Shown here piece by piece: positions 8,533 to 18,218 of a stretch of DNA of 64,000 nt. The notes under the pieces were generated by a model. That model made no database searches, had not been told where the DNA came from, and saw nothing but the letters and a program-made list of their open reading frames with translations. Position 1 is the stretch's first letter. Each line of letters opens with the position of its first letter. This stretch comes from Chamaesiphon minutus PCC 6605 (lineage in GTDB: Bacteria; Cyanobacteriota; Cyanobacteriia; Cyanobacteriales; Chamaesiphonaceae), in contig NC_019697.1 of assembly GCF_000317145.1 (NCBI RefSeq), forward strand, positions 1,860,001-1,924,000. The letters are read 5' to 3'. The translations under genes were made by a program, and so were the position numbers.

Positions 8533-11262
8533 CTACGGTAGCGGTGCCATTGCGGGGTTTTGTGTGGTTACAGGTTGAATGCTGCCTCCGTTATCGAATT
8601 GGATGGGGATGAGTCCCGATGGGGTTCCACCAGTAGTAGGTTGAGTAACTATTGGTGTGAGATTTTGAGTGTTTTGTGCCTCAATTAATTGAGTGGATGT
8701 GATAATTGGCGGCGATTGTGCGTCGATGCCACTATTGGCTGGAATCGGTGCGAATGCTGGTGTTGTGCTGGTTTCTACTGCTTGACTGGGCGCGGTCGAT
8801 TGAGGTTGGGTGTTGACGATGTTATTTGGCTTGGTTGGCGCGATGGGAGATGTTCTCGTCGTGCTAGTTGACTGCGATGGAACAATGACGGGTTGAGTCG
8901 TCAGTGCTGGTTGCTGCTGTACGACTATGGGCTGAGTCGGTGTTGGGGTAGGTTGGTTAGTTGTTGTCGATTGTGGTGGTATAAATGTCGATCGAGTAGT
9001 TGTGGATTGGATTACTTGCGGTGTTGTCACCAGCGGACTTACCGCTGTTGGTTCACTCGGTATAAATGTTGGGTGGGTGGTAGTGGCAGGGGTACGAAGT
9101 GGTTGCTGGGGTACGAGTGTTGATTGGTTAGTAAATGACCGATCGATCGTGGTGGGTGTAGCTATTGGTTGGGCGATTACTCCGTTACTAGATTGAGGTA
9201 CGACGGATGGCTGTGTAATGGCTGTGGTAGGATTCGGTGTTGTAGGTGATGGAGCTGTAACGATTGGTCGATCGGTAGTTACTGTTGGCGTTGGCGTTGA
9301 GAGTTGAGTAGGAGTAGACGGTCTGGATCTGAGCGGCTGTGTGGCTGTCGTGACAGGAGTAGGAACTACGCTAGTCGGTTGCGTAACTGCCGGACTGCTG
9401 GTTTGAATGGGGGCGATAGTCGGTTGAGTATTAACGACGTTATTGGGTTTAGTCGGCGCAATCGGGGATAGTGTATTTATTCCCTGATTCACTTGGGTCG
9501 TTGGTGGAGTCGCAGGTTGAGTTGTTGCCGTTACAGGTGAGGGTGCAACAACAGGCTGAATATTTGCCGTTGTCGGTAATGGCGAAACGACAGGCTGAGT
9601 CGTCGCGGTTACTGGTGTTGCCGTAGATGAAACAGGCTGAGTATTCGCAGGTGTGGGTGGTGATGGTGCGACGACAGGCTGAACATTGACCGCACTAATC
9701 GGCTTAGTCGGAATCATTGTTGGTGGCTGCTCGACATCCCCACCACTCAGAACTTGACCCTGTGCTGGCGTTCCTGTATTGGCTGCGGTCACATCCGAAG
9801 AAACTGGAACAGTAACGGTAGCCGCCGCTGCGACAAACACTCGCACCGGACTCCGTACTGGAATTTCATTGAGCTTGCTCGACTGTTGCAGTTCTTGTGC
9901 TAGAGCGTTTGCTCTGGCTTCTTTGGCTTTGGCTAACGGGCTAAATGCACCGTTAAGTAAGGCTCCAGGGATATTCACACCCCCATTATTGGTTTGGACG
10001 ACCGAAGTACCCAATCCCGAAGTGTTCACTACAGAGGTATTTCCAGAGTCCACCAAAGCTTTCCCTACACTTCCCGCAGCTCCCCACATAGCAGCGGTAG
10101 TATCGGCACCTGATAATTCGCCTTCGAGCAATGAGCGTTGGTTGGCAACTAGAGCCGCGCTATTACTCGCTGTCAATGCAAAGGCTCCGACAGGCACTTT
10201 GATTTCAGTACCGTCGATAAAAACGCCTCTAGAAGTAGCTGTGACCGCGCCGTTATCATTAACTGTCGCCCCAAATTGAACGATCGTGCCTGCGGGTAAA
10301 TTGAATCCCTGCGACAGTTGGATCGGTTGGTCGAGTTGGACGGATAATGGTGTTTCCGTGCCGTTGGTGGCACTGTTGCGACTGAGCGAGGTATACGGCG
10401 TAACCGTGTGTGCCGCTACATTTGCGCCGACAGGTAAACTTAGTGTTAGTGCTGAACTATCATCACTAGCTAAAGTCATTGCTCCATTGTCGGACTTGTC
10501 ATTATCGCCACCAAACATGCCCAACGCTGACGCTTGTTCAAAGCTCAATGGTGGCTGCTCTGGTTCGACTGGTTTGACTCGAACGGGCTGAGTGGGCTGG
10601 GTCGCGACGGGAATCGGGGTCGGACGCGGCTGTTGGATGACTGGTGCGGGTGTTGGTCTTGGAATCGGACGCGCGACGGGTCTTGTTACCGGAATCGGTA
10701 CGGGTCGAGCGACAGTTGCGGGTGTGGCGGCAACAACTGTCGGTGGTGGGACGGCAATAGTTCTAGGTTGTGGTGCTGGAGTCTTAACTACTGGCTGAAG
10801 TTTGGGCGGTTGTGCGGCAACCGTCGGTGATGGTGTTGGTGTTGATGCTGGCTTTGGTGTCTGCGCGACAGTCTGGGGTTTGCCTTTGGCTTGAATATCG
10901 AGTGCGCTTTGAGTCTTGAGATTTTCAAGTTCGCGATCTGCCAGCGAAGAAGTAGTGTCCTCTACTTCAGGAGCAGTGGGTTTTGTTGCCGTGGGCGTAC
11001 CGCCGAGTCCAAACAGTACGGTTAATGGTACGCCAACTGCACCGAGTCCGATCGCTCCAGCTACGATATATTGTAGGAGCGGGTTTTTGCTACTGGGCTG
11101 TAAGTCGAGCGTTCCTTGGATGTCGGTATTGCTCTGTGAAGATGATATGACGCTGCCGTCGTCCGCTTGAATCTTGGTCGTTGGGGATAGAATTGGCGTA
11201 CCGAGTTGGTTGCCGATTTCTTGGAGTCGGCGTTCGCTTTCAGGGATGTTATTGTCGCTCAT
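8533..11262 (-). CDS. VirB10/TrbI/TraB-like channel protein with giant Pro/Thr-rich tail
   Basis: Spans the envelope of the conjugation machine. Order: cytoplasmic arm (about 1-65), TM helix (VAGAIGLGAVGVPLTVLFGL), a Pro/Thr/Val periplasmic arm, then the VirB10-type beta domain (about 270-500). The beta domain carries LPVGANVAAHTVTPY, LPAGTIVQFGATV, GTEIKVPVGAFAL, antenna-like Ala/Gly helices (LSGADTTAAMWGAAGSVG) and a final PVRVFVAAAATVTVP strand. VirB10 proteins normally end there, at 380-480 residues. This one continues about 400 residues in Pro/Thr/Gln/Val repeats such as SPIAPTKPNNVVNTQP and TTQPVV, for 909 in all. The tail could be exposed at the cell surface. Five bases separate it from the VirB8-like gene. 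Confidence 0.8.
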   Translation of the reverse strand: MSDNNIPESERRLQEIGNQLGTPILSPTTKIQADDGSVISSSQSNTDIQGTLDLQPSSKNPLLQYIVAGAIGLGAVGVPLTVLFGLGGTPTATKPTAPEVEDTTSSLADRELENLKTQSALDIQAKGKPQTVAQTPKPASTPTPSPTVAAQPPKLQPVVKTPAPQPRTIAVPPPTVVAATPATVARPVPIPVTRPVARPIPRPTPAPVIQQPRPTPIPVATQPTQPVRVKPVEPEQPPLSFEQASALGMFGGDNDKSDNGAMTLASDDSSALTLSLPVGANVAAHTVTPYTSLSRNSATNGTETPLSVQLDQPIQLSQGFNLPAGTIVQFGATVNDNGAVTATSRGVFIDGTEIKVPVGAFALTASNSAALVANQRSLLEGELSGADTTAAMWGAAGSVGKALVDSGNTSVVNTSGLGTSVVQTNNGGVNIPGALLNGAFSPLAKAKEARANALAQELQQSSKLNEIPVRSPVRVFVAAAATVTVPVSSDVTAANTGTPAQGQVLSGGDVEQPPTMIPTKPISAVNVQPVVAPSPPTPANTQPVSSTATPVTATTQPVVSPLPTTANIQPVVAPSPVTATTQPATPPTTQVNQGINTLSPIAPTKPNNVVNTQPTIAPIQTSSPAVTQPTSVVPTPVTTATQPLRSRPSTPTQLSTPTPTVTTDRPIVTAPSPTTPNPTTAITQPSVVPQSSNGVIAQPIATPTTIDRSFTNQSTLVPQQPLRTPATTTHPTFIPSEPTAVSPLVTTPQVIQSTTTRSTFIPPQSTTTNQPTPTPTQPIVVQQQPALTTQPVIVPSQSTSTTRTSPIAPTKPNNIVNTQPQSTAPSQAVETSTTPAFAPIPANSGIDAQSPPIITSTQLIEAQNTQNLTPIVTQPTTGGTPSGLIPIQFDNGGSIQPVTTQNPAMAPLP

Positions 11263-11267
11263 GATAA

Positions 11268-12233
11268 TTATTTGGGGGTCGTAGGTGGCGAATTCTTACT
11301 AGGAGTAGTAAAACTAGAGGGAGTAGTAGCGGCAGGATTGGGCGAAGTCGGCTTCTTTTCATTGATAATCGATGTTTTGGGGTTGGGCACAGACCCATTG
11401 GGAACGGTGAAATTACGGGCGATTGGTGCCATGCTAGTCGTTTCTAATCCCTGACTTCTGATCCGCGCTACCGCCACGGCGAGTCCTTTGTCTTTATATA
11501 AAAGGGAAGCTTCCGAGAGCGTCAGCGGTGGTACGGCGCGAATGGTGAGTCGTCGGTTGATGGGGATACTGCTGCCCACTTTTAAGTCCTTGCTATAAAA
11601 CAGACTCCCCACTACATCTACCGTCCAAGTCCCAGGCGATACCAGCACTGGTTTAGAAATATTGGCAGGGATATATACTGTTTCCTGCGCGCCATTAGTG
11701 GTGAGCTTTGCCATGACGGTTGCTAGTTTAGTACGAAAGACTTCGGCAAACTCTGTCGATAGCCCGAACGTATAGCGGTAAGATGTGGTGGAAATCCTCC
11801 CCTGCCCGACGGCGATGCCTGGATCTGGCGGGTTGCCCTCAACAGGTAAGGTGTTCCGCCAAGTGAAGATGCCAATCATCTGCGTCCGCGCAAAGTCGGC
11901 GATTAATGCCGGATTGCGATCGTTCCCTGCCATGTACTCTAGAGATTCGATTTCGCCGTTACCACGCGTCACGAATGGGGTCATCGGCTTAGTTGCAGCG
12001 GCAAATTGCATCGCTAGAATGACGATTAGCAACATTCCGTTGATGCCCATAAAGCCTAGAGTTGCCATTCTCCAGCCGCCAACGGTCATGGCATCCTTGG
12101 CGCGGCGCATCCGATCTGACTCTTCGTAATCCGAGTTAATTCCCGTAACGGCATCGATATCAATAATCTCTAAATCGTCACCTGCTGGCTCGACGATTAT
12201 TGGTGCTTTTCTTTTGCTGTTGAGGATTGTCAT
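11268..12233 (-). CDS. VirB8/TraE/TrbF-like inner-membrane protein
   Basis: A 321-residue protein. The cytoplasmic N-terminus ends with RRAKDAMTVGGWRMATLG before one TM helix (MGINGMLLIVILAMQFAA), followed by a periplasmic domain of about 190 residues. That domain has a VirB8/TraE pattern: FVTRGNGEIESLEY, IADFARTQMIGIFTWRNTLP, then VDVVGSLFYSKDLKVGSSIPINRRLTIRAVPP. The C-terminal 60 residues are Pro/Thr/Ser rich. VirB8-type proteins dimerise under the channel and contact VirB6, VirB9 and VirB10. Neighbours on both sides are T4SS genes in the expected order. Confidence 0.75.
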   Translation of the reverse strand: MTILNSKRKAPIIVEPAGDDLEIIDIDAVTGINSDYEESDRMRRAKDAMTVGGWRMATLGFMGINGMLLIVILAMQFAAATKPMTPFVTRGNGEIESLEYMAGNDRNPALIADFARTQMIGIFTWRNTLPVEGNPPDPGIAVGQGRISTTSYRYTFGLSTEFAEVFRTKLATVMAKLTTNGAQETVYIPANISKPVLVSPGTWTVDVVGSLFYSKDLKVGSSIPINRRLTIRAVPPLTLSEASLLYKDKGLAVAVARIRSQGLETTSMAPIARNFTVPNGSVPNPKTSIINEKKPTSPNPAATTPSSFTTPSKNSPPTTPK

Positions 12234-12272
12234 AACAGTAGTTTTTAATAATTTTTAAGAACTAGCGGCTAT

Positions 12273-13337
12273 CTATAAGAATCGACCGACAGGGGTAAAT
12301 TTCAAAGCAATCCCCGCAACTTGTGGTACTAACTTGACTGCCTCCCCAGCTAAGTTTAAAGTGGCATTAAAGATGGCAATCCCACCTCCTCTGGCGAGGA
12401 GTCCGGCGATTGCAGGGGCGAATAAACAGATGGCAATATCGATAAAGTAGACTGAAATATTGGCACCCATTTTGACGTTCAAATATTCAAATGTTCTGGT
12501 AAGTACCGTTAACATAAATTGAAAGATACCCACTGCCCAGAAACTTGAAAACCAAACCATTAACGGTGAGATATTAATTACACTCAGACACAAAGGAATC
12601 GGTAATGCGAGAATGGCAGCAAATATCGATACTTGGGCAAAGTTACTAATTACCATCCGCCAACCCCCAAAAATTCCTTTAAGTGAGGCATCGATTAAAT
12701 TGGTTAATTGACCGCCGATGCCCTTAAAGATATCGGAGGTTGCCTCGCCAAAATTACCCGAAGCGAGATTGCCCACAGCCGCGCCCATGCTGTCTAGAGT
12801 CGTCGGATTCTTGATTCTCCCTGCACTGGTATCAGCGTTAATTTGAGCGGATAATTCGCCTTGGCAAGCAGTAAAGGCTGGATTGGGACTACCATTGGTT
12901 AAAGTCGGTGCGATCTTTAAACATTGTTTGGTTTTTGTCTCGATCCCGTTTAATGCTGCCGTCTCGCCAGTGAAGTCTTTCTTGAGCTGGACTAGATTGC
13001 TAACTTGTTCGATATTAGTGTCGATGGCAGTATTAATCGAGCTAATTGCCGCCCAATTGAACAGGGCAAAATCCCTAGCTAATGTGCCTCTGCCCACAAT
13101 GAAAGATACTAAAACCGCCGCCCAAAATAACTTACTCGCATTAGCGGGGAACTGGTCGAGTTCGGCAAAACTGGGAACGATAAAGTATAGTTGAAATGCC
13201 AGCCCAAAGACAGCAAATATTGTACAAGGTGCCATAATTGCTCCAAATAGAGCATTAGAATCACTGAGCCAATCTGTAACCAAACTATCTGCGATCGCCG
13301 GAGTCGCCGCTAGCAATGATGTCAAGTAAATATCCAT
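12273..13337 (-). CDS. VirB6/TrbL-like polytopic membrane protein
   Basis: A 354-residue protein with several predicted TM helices: two at the N-terminus (AIMAPCTIFAVFGLAFQLYF, LFWAAVLVSFIVG) and a cluster after residue 215 (VSIFAAILALPIPLC, VWFSSFWAVGIFQFML, VYFIDIAICLFAPAIAGLLA). A periplasmic loop with paired cysteines (KQCLKIAP, FTACQGEL) lies between the groups. This loop-between-bundles plan and position beside VirB8 match VirB6/TrbL, part of the inner-membrane channel. Sequence families of VirB6 are very diverse, so the call rests on topology and context. Confidence 0.65.
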   Translation of the reverse strand: MDIYLTSLLAATPAIADSLVTDWLSDSNALFGAIMAPCTIFAVFGLAFQLYFIVPSFAELDQFPANASKLFWAAVLVSFIVGRGTLARDFALFNWAAISSINTAIDTNIEQVSNLVQLKKDFTGETAALNGIETKTKQCLKIAPTLTNGSPNPAFTACQGELSAQINADTSAGRIKNPTTLDSMGAAVGNLASGNFGEATSDIFKGIGGQLTNLIDASLKGIFGGWRMVISNFAQVSIFAAILALPIPLCLSVINISPLMVWFSSFWAVGIFQFMLTVLTRTFEYLNVKMGANISVYFIDIAICLFAPAIAGLLARGGGIAIFNATLNLAGEAVKLVPQVAGIALKFTPVGRFL

Positions 13338-13398
13338 GTTGTCAAACCTCTTTAAAAGATCGAACGCAGACGGTTAAAAGTTAGACTGATATCGCTAT

Positions 13399-14283
13399 TT
13401 ATTTAGTACTATTGGCGTAAACATCCATTGCTTGTCGGATTGTCAGATCTTTATCCTTACTTTCGTCTAATGCTTGCCGTGCTGATTGAATTTGGGCTTC
13501 ATTGAGGGTTTGTAGTTGCTCTGCCGCACCATTAGAATGAGCGAGTAACGTGTTGATGCCCTGCCCCATCGTCGCTTGAAGGTTGCCAATTTGAGTTACC
13601 CCCACCAGCGTACTTTCCGGTGCGACGACACTACTATAGACACTGCTCGACTGTTTGATTTGTTGGGCATCCACCTTCATCGTGTCTTTGACGACCTTCC
13701 CTTGACCAGCGATTACGGCTTCATTGATGGTGCCTCTAGCTTCGCGATCTGCTGTGGTGGCAGAATTACGACCATTTTGCGAAATCGCTTGCACTAATTT
13801 ACTAAACTCTGCTGTCGCACTCACTGGCGTAAAGTTATTTTTGCCATCAATGAGATTGGTAGCGGTAACGGCGATACCTTGGGTTTTCGGATCTAGATTG
13901 AAGACGTTGCTACCTAAAATTGCCGTTGTCAGAGTATCGGTGGTAAAAGCAGATGGGGCATTAGCTTGACCTAACAGTAAGCCCCACGCACTGCTGGGAT
14001 TATTGACAATTCCTGAGATCGTGTTTAACGTACCGAGTGCGTTGGTAATCGCTGGGTCTACCGTTATTGCTGGCACAGTTACGCCCATGTCCGCCCCTGG
14101 GACTGTTACCCCTGTGGTGGGGGTCATCGGATCGAATGTCGGATTCATTGGGACGGTGACATCGCCACCTGTAGTAAATACGGTACTGGCATCGGCTGTA
14201 CCGCCCAGAGTTGCAGCTTCGGATGGGCTAGCGCAAAGTGTGACTAGTGCCGAGATTGTGGCTAAAATAGTAAACTTTTGCAT
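13399..14283 (-). CDS. Periplasmic VirB5/TrbJ-like protein
   Basis: The frame begins with TTG at 14295, but the ATG at 14283 has a GGAG 7 bases upstream and gives a standard signal peptide (FTILATISALVTLCASPSEA). After a Thr/Pro/Val-rich segment the C-terminal half is helical, rich in Gln, Ala and Ser (AVIAGQGKVVKDTMKVDAQQIKQ, and QTLNEAQIQSARQALDES). VirB5/TrbJ minor pilins have this helical C-terminal shape. The gene lies directly downstream of VirB4, where VirB5 is expected. Call is by shape and place, not by a diagnostic motif. Confidence 0.55.
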   Translation of the reverse strand: MQKFTILATISALVTLCASPSEAATLGGTADASTVFTTGGDVTVPMNPTFDPMTPTTGVTVPGADMGVTVPAITVDPAITNALGTLNTISGIVNNPSSAWGLLLGQANAPSAFTTDTLTTAILGSNVFNLDPKTQGIAVTATNLIDGKNNFTPVSATAEFSKLVQAISQNGRNSATTADREARGTINEAVIAGQGKVVKDTMKVDAQQIKQSSSVYSSVVAPESTLVGVTQIGNLQATMGQGINTLLAHSNGAAEQLQTLNEAQIQSARQALDESKDKDLTIRQAMDVYANSTK

Positions 14284-14296
14284 GAATATCTCCAAT

Positions 14297-17128
14297 CTAA
14301 GTTTGAGTTAACAGTGCTTGACGTGCTTGACGTTCCAGTCGCTCGTCTACGTTGTTGGCAGTCAGCGCGACTAGACTCGGTGGTAAGTAAGCGGTGACGG
14401 CGGTAAATCTGTCGTTGAATTTAATCAGCCACCGTGAGGAATTGGTAGTGGGGTCTGGAGCAAAGTCGATCCCTGCATTTAACACCGCTAATTCATACGG
14501 TAGATGTAGATACTTTTGGTAAGCATCGATACTGTCGCTCCCGATTCTGCCGATGAACTGGTATGTCAGCGCGTCCATAATTTGGTCGCCATTGGCTGAA
14601 TTAGCGATCGATCCTGGCTCTTGGCTTGCCAGCATCACCCGCATCCCCGCTTTTAAACCGTTAACCATCGTGGCAGCGATCGCATCCCCAATCGCCCGAA
14701 TCGGAATCGTTCTAGCCGCTTCATCCACAAACAGGAAAGATCCCTTGGGACTGGCTGAAGCGGCAATCGCGCGACGCATGGCAACTAAATAAATCAGACT
14801 GCCAAACACCGCCGCTTCATCGTTACCCGTCACCCCCCGCATCGCAATTGCCAGCAGTGGCACCCGATCGATTTCCACAGTTGAAGGTGAGTTCAAGACT
14901 TGGGCGTGTTGTCCCGATGTCCACTTGCGAAGTTGATTGCGGATGAAACCCATTGTTTCTAGATCCTCCAATGTGGCATCGGTTAAACCGATCAGCGAAA
15001 CTTCACAAAATTGGACGAAATCGTCTAAGATTGGGTGTTGCTTCCACGCATCAGAGCCGATGCCCCCTTCTCTAGCGCGAATGTAGCGCAGGACGATCGA
15101 GTTATTATCGAGAAAGTGTTGTAGGATGACGGGCAAGAACCCCTCGACGCGCTTGGTGTGTGGGCTGCTATCTTGGATATCCCCCAATACCATTGCCTTG
15201 ATGACCCGCAACAGGTGAATTTGTGACTCTTGTTTCAAGTCGTCCTGTTGTCCCTTGCTGGCTGTTATTGGCAGATTGGGCAGTTCAAACGGGTTGATAC
15301 TGTCTTTGAGAATATCGACATAACCCCCACCCATATTGATGACAAAATCCTTGAACGAAGATGCCTCCCCCGATGGCGGTTGATCGACGATCGTCGATTT
15401 GACTCCTTCGACTAGAGCGCGGTAAATTATCCATGCTGCCAGTAAGGTTTTACCGGATCGCGTCTGTCCCCACAAGGAAATGTGACCTTGATTTTTAGGA
15501 TCGAAAGCGTCAAAATAGATGGGAGTTCCACCCTTATTGGCAATAAACTCGATCCCTTTGCGGTGCGGCGATTGGGGTACTAGCAGGGGCATATAGGATG
15601 CCATTACCACTGCCGTCGTCCGGTCGCGCCTGTCGCGAGTATCGACTAGTAGCGTTTTCCCATAGTAGGGTAACGATTGCAGCCAGATCGCATCGCAAGT
15701 ATCCGTATCGGCGAGCATCCTAGCTGGGGCGCGAAAGCTCTGGCGAAACGCATCCATCACTTCCCGCAACTCTTTTAAAGTGTCGCGGTAAAAATAGACT
15801 GTCAGTGCCAGATCCAAAGTCGGATCGCCAGCGGTGATATCCCGCTGACTGGCAACTGCTTCTTCCAGGTGCATTTCGGCGCGAACGTCGATTTTGCCCT
15901 TGCTTTTAGCCGTGTTGATTTGTTGGGCAGCTTGTTGGATCAGATCTTGGTTGTTAATATTGACTGCCGTGCGATCGACAATCGACATTTCCAGTACGAC
16001 CCGAATATCGTGGCAAAACCGCTTCGATAAAATGTCCCACATATACTGAAGCTGCACCAAATCCAGCGTTCTGCGTCCTACCGCATCGAATGATGTGGGT
16101 TGGGTCTTTAAATACATGCAGCCGACGTATTTATCATCGACAAAGACATAATCTCGACCCGTCGATGGGATGCTGCTTAACTCCTCATGAATCAGAGCCG
16201 TGGGATGCAGCCGACTATTGGCAACTTCAGTAATCTCATTCCGCGTTAGATCGTAAGTAATTAAATGTGGAATGCTTTGAGACTGCATTTGACGACCCGC
16301 TTGAATCTCGGCGATTCTAACTTTTCGATCGTGAAAGCGATTGGATTCGGCGCGGCAAAACTGCCACACCCCCTCGGCATCTAGCGGTGTAAATGCCATC
16401 TGCAACCGTTCGCGAATCAACGTCGTCCAATACAGGTATCCCGATTGATAGCCTTTGAGTAAAAATCTGTCGAGATCTTCTTCGGCAATCAGTTTATCTG
16501 CTCCAGAGACTTTTCCTAGGAATTTAGGGAATATCGACGAGCAAAACTCAATCGCACTTTCTAGCCACTCCTTTTCTAAGTGTTCGCTTTTTGCCGTGTA
16601 AGTCACAGCTAGATACAGATCTTGTTGGCGGCGATGTCCGCCTTGATGTGCATCGCGAAGGATTTTAATCTCTTCGACCAACATTTTAAGCGCGGGTTCG
16701 GATTGAAATTCAGGACGATCGTAAGTCGAGCGAAAGGTTTGGGCTAGCTCTAACTCGCGATCGATCGGATCGGGAAAACATTGCCAATGCACCCGCAGAC
16801 TTTCACCTTGGGGCACCTCTCGAATTAAAGCCGCAATCCCAGACACCGCCGCTTCTGCTTGAATGGCATCCTGGTAATCGTGGATGCCATTGCACTTGAG
16901 GATAAATCGCAGCCGATAAGCTGGGTCGTCCACGGTGCCAGTGTTGAGCAGGATTGCTCCGATGGGTCGTTCTCCAAGCTGTTGATACTCGACAAACGAT
17001 CTCAGGTGAGTGTTGGTTTCGAGTAAGTACAGCTTGTGTTTCTTGCCATCGATCGTTTTGTGCTTGATGAACTTGCGTCCTTGCGGCTGGGTCTTTTGCG
17101 GCTTACTTTTGGACTGTGGTTTTGCCAT
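14297..17128 (-). CDS. VirB4/TraC/TrbE-type conjugation ATPase
   Basis: A 943-residue cytoplasmic ATPase that powers pilus assembly and DNA transfer. The VirB4 N-domain (about 30-480) is followed by the nucleotide-binding core: Walker A GQTRSGKT at 554-561, VDQPPSGEASSFKDFV after it, a GGGYVDIL and NPFELP region, Walker B FLFVDEA near 798-804, and VMLASQEPGSIANS (sensor-like) downstream. A Lys/Gln-rich leader of about 25 residues precedes the N-domain. The start overlaps the VirB3 gene by 26 bases and the stop is 13 bases before the VirB5-like ATG. Family call is strong. Confidence 0.9.
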   Translation of the reverse strand: MAKPQSKSKPQKTQPQGRKFIKHKTIDGKKHKLYLLETNTHLRSFVEYQQLGERPIGAILLNTGTVDDPAYRLRFILKCNGIHDYQDAIQAEAAVSGIAALIREVPQGESLRVHWQCFPDPIDRELELAQTFRSTYDRPEFQSEPALKMLVEEIKILRDAHQGGHRRQQDLYLAVTYTAKSEHLEKEWLESAIEFCSSIFPKFLGKVSGADKLIAEEDLDRFLLKGYQSGYLYWTTLIRERLQMAFTPLDAEGVWQFCRAESNRFHDRKVRIAEIQAGRQMQSQSIPHLITYDLTRNEITEVANSRLHPTALIHEELSSIPSTGRDYVFVDDKYVGCMYLKTQPTSFDAVGRRTLDLVQLQYMWDILSKRFCHDIRVVLEMSIVDRTAVNINNQDLIQQAAQQINTAKSKGKIDVRAEMHLEEAVASQRDITAGDPTLDLALTVYFYRDTLKELREVMDAFRQSFRAPARMLADTDTCDAIWLQSLPYYGKTLLVDTRDRRDRTTAVVMASYMPLLVPQSPHRKGIEFIANKGGTPIYFDAFDPKNQGHISLWGQTRSGKTLLAAWIIYRALVEGVKSTIVDQPPSGEASSFKDFVINMGGGYVDILKDSINPFELPNLPITASKGQQDDLKQESQIHLLRVIKAMVLGDIQDSSPHTKRVEGFLPVILQHFLDNNSIVLRYIRAREGGIGSDAWKQHPILDDFVQFCEVSLIGLTDATLEDLETMGFIRNQLRKWTSGQHAQVLNSPSTVEIDRVPLLAIAMRGVTGNDEAAVFGSLIYLVAMRRAIAASASPKGSFLFVDEAARTIPIRAIGDAIAATMVNGLKAGMRVMLASQEPGSIANSANGDQIMDALTYQFIGRIGSDSIDAYQKYLHLPYELAVLNAGIDFAPDPTTNSSRWLIKFNDRFTAVTAYLPPSLVALTANNVDERLERQARQALLTQT

Positions 17129-17420
17129 GTTTGAGTACCGGAATATGTTCTAAACCCCCTCTGGTATAGTGTCTGGTCTTACGTGCCCGACTCAATACCG
17201 TGTCCGTACCATCGCGAAAGATATAAATTGTGGCAACAAGCATCGAAACCGTTAGCGGTACCACCATATCGATGGGTAGAAATTGCGTTAAGACAATTCC
17301 GAGTACGATTACGCTTAGGCTCATTATTGCCAAGCCCGAGTTAATCCCAAAAAAGCCGGAACGCCGTCTTAGTGCCCGATTGACAACTAATCGATCTCTC
17401 TGTGGCAGATTGTTATTCAT
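17103..17420 (-). CDS. VirB3/TrbD-like small inner-membrane protein
   Basis: A 105-residue protein with two adjacent hydrophobic helices (GLAIMSLSVIVLGIVLTQFL and MVVPLTVSMLVATIYIF) after a basic N-terminus, then a short basic cytoplasmic tail (RARKTRHYTRGG). Size, topology and its position between the pilin gene and VirB4, with a 26-base overlap with VirB4, fit VirB3, which anchors VirB4 at the membrane. Confidence 0.75.
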   Translation of the reverse strand: MNNNLPQRDRLVVNRALRRRSGFFGINSGLAIMSLSVIVLGIVLTQFLPIDMVVPLTVSMLVATIYIFRDGTDTVLSRARKTRHYTRGGLEHIPVLKHGKTTVQK

Positions 17421-17447
17421 TAATAATCTTGACTACCGATCGAGCCG

Positions 17448-17876
17448 CTAACCCGCCCCACCCGCTACCATTGCGTCGGTAATTGCGGATGAAGTGAACA
17501 GTAATGCTACCAGTACCAAAACATTCAAGATACACTTACCCGCTCCTGAAAGATCTTCTCTTTCGTAGGATTGATAGCCCGTATACGCTTGCCAAGCTAC
17601 AATCGCACCGACTAACAAGATAATCGACCAGGGAATCAAATCGAGAAATGCCAGTAGCAGCGGTTGAACCACTGATAACGATGGCACTGCTGTCAAAAAT
17701 GCTGTGGCTTGGGTTTTGATATAAGTCGTCATATTCGCAAACAAAGCCGCATTTGCAGGTCGATTGAAATCGCCGCCTAGTACTAATGCCGTAGTGTTAG
17801 CGATGACCGCAGTAACAAAAATATGCCGTCGCTGAATCGCTTTACGCTTTTTTGCTGGAGTGGCGCAAATAAGCAT
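17448..17876 (-). CDS. VirB2/TrbC-like pilin precursor, first gene of the T4SS operon
   Basis: A 142-residue protein with a long, basic signal peptide (KKRKAIQRRHIFVTAVIANTTALVLG, cleavage likely after NAA near residue 44). Two hydrophobic helices follow (PWSIILLVGAIVAWQAYTGY, LNVLVLVALLFTSSAITDAM) with a short polar loop KREDLSGAGK-like between them, the usual VirB2/TrbC pilin design. A strong AGGAGG lies 8-9 bases before the ATG on the minus strand (about 17880-17886). It heads the minus-strand operon that runs to 55. Confidence 0.75.
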   Translation of the reverse strand: MLICATPAKKRKAIQRRHIFVTAVIANTTALVLGGDFNRPANAALFANMTTYIKTQATAFLTAVPSLSVVQPLLLAFLDLIPWSIILLVGAIVAWQAYTGYQSYEREDLSGAGKCILNVLVLVALLFTSSAITDAMVAGGAG

Positions 17877-18091
17877 GAAGATACCTCCTCTAAATAAGTA
17901 GCGATCGATCGCTACGATAATAAGGTGAATCGGATTTGCTATCGAGTTAAGTAAAAAAAGCCGTGATTACCGCGAGGGTATTAAAATTTGAGGAGAATAA
18001 TTATCAGTTTTCAATCCTATCCTCGACAGGGTTTGCCTCACCTACCGCTGCATAGTTCATCGAAAACCTAACTGTTGAAGTCAACGTTGTT

Positions 18092-18148
18092 ACCGATGAG
18101 TCCAATGATTACCGATCTCTAAGTGCCGATGAATCGGTAGGGATCGGT
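18092..18148. repeat. Cluster of CCGAT/ATCGG words, possible operator
   Basis: ACCGAT at 18092 and 18111, GCCGAT at 18125, and inverted ATCGGT at 18133 and 18143. The middle pair forms the perfect palindrome CCGAT-GA-ATCGG (18126-18137). The first two words are 19 bases apart. The cluster is about 220 bases upstream of the pilin gene on its 5' side, a fitting place for a regulator. Confidence 0.4.
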
Positions 18149-18218
18149 ATCCAATCCGCCCGAACACTTAATAAATTGCTTGAAAATATGTGTCTTTAGA
18201 TACAAAATACTTAAAAAC

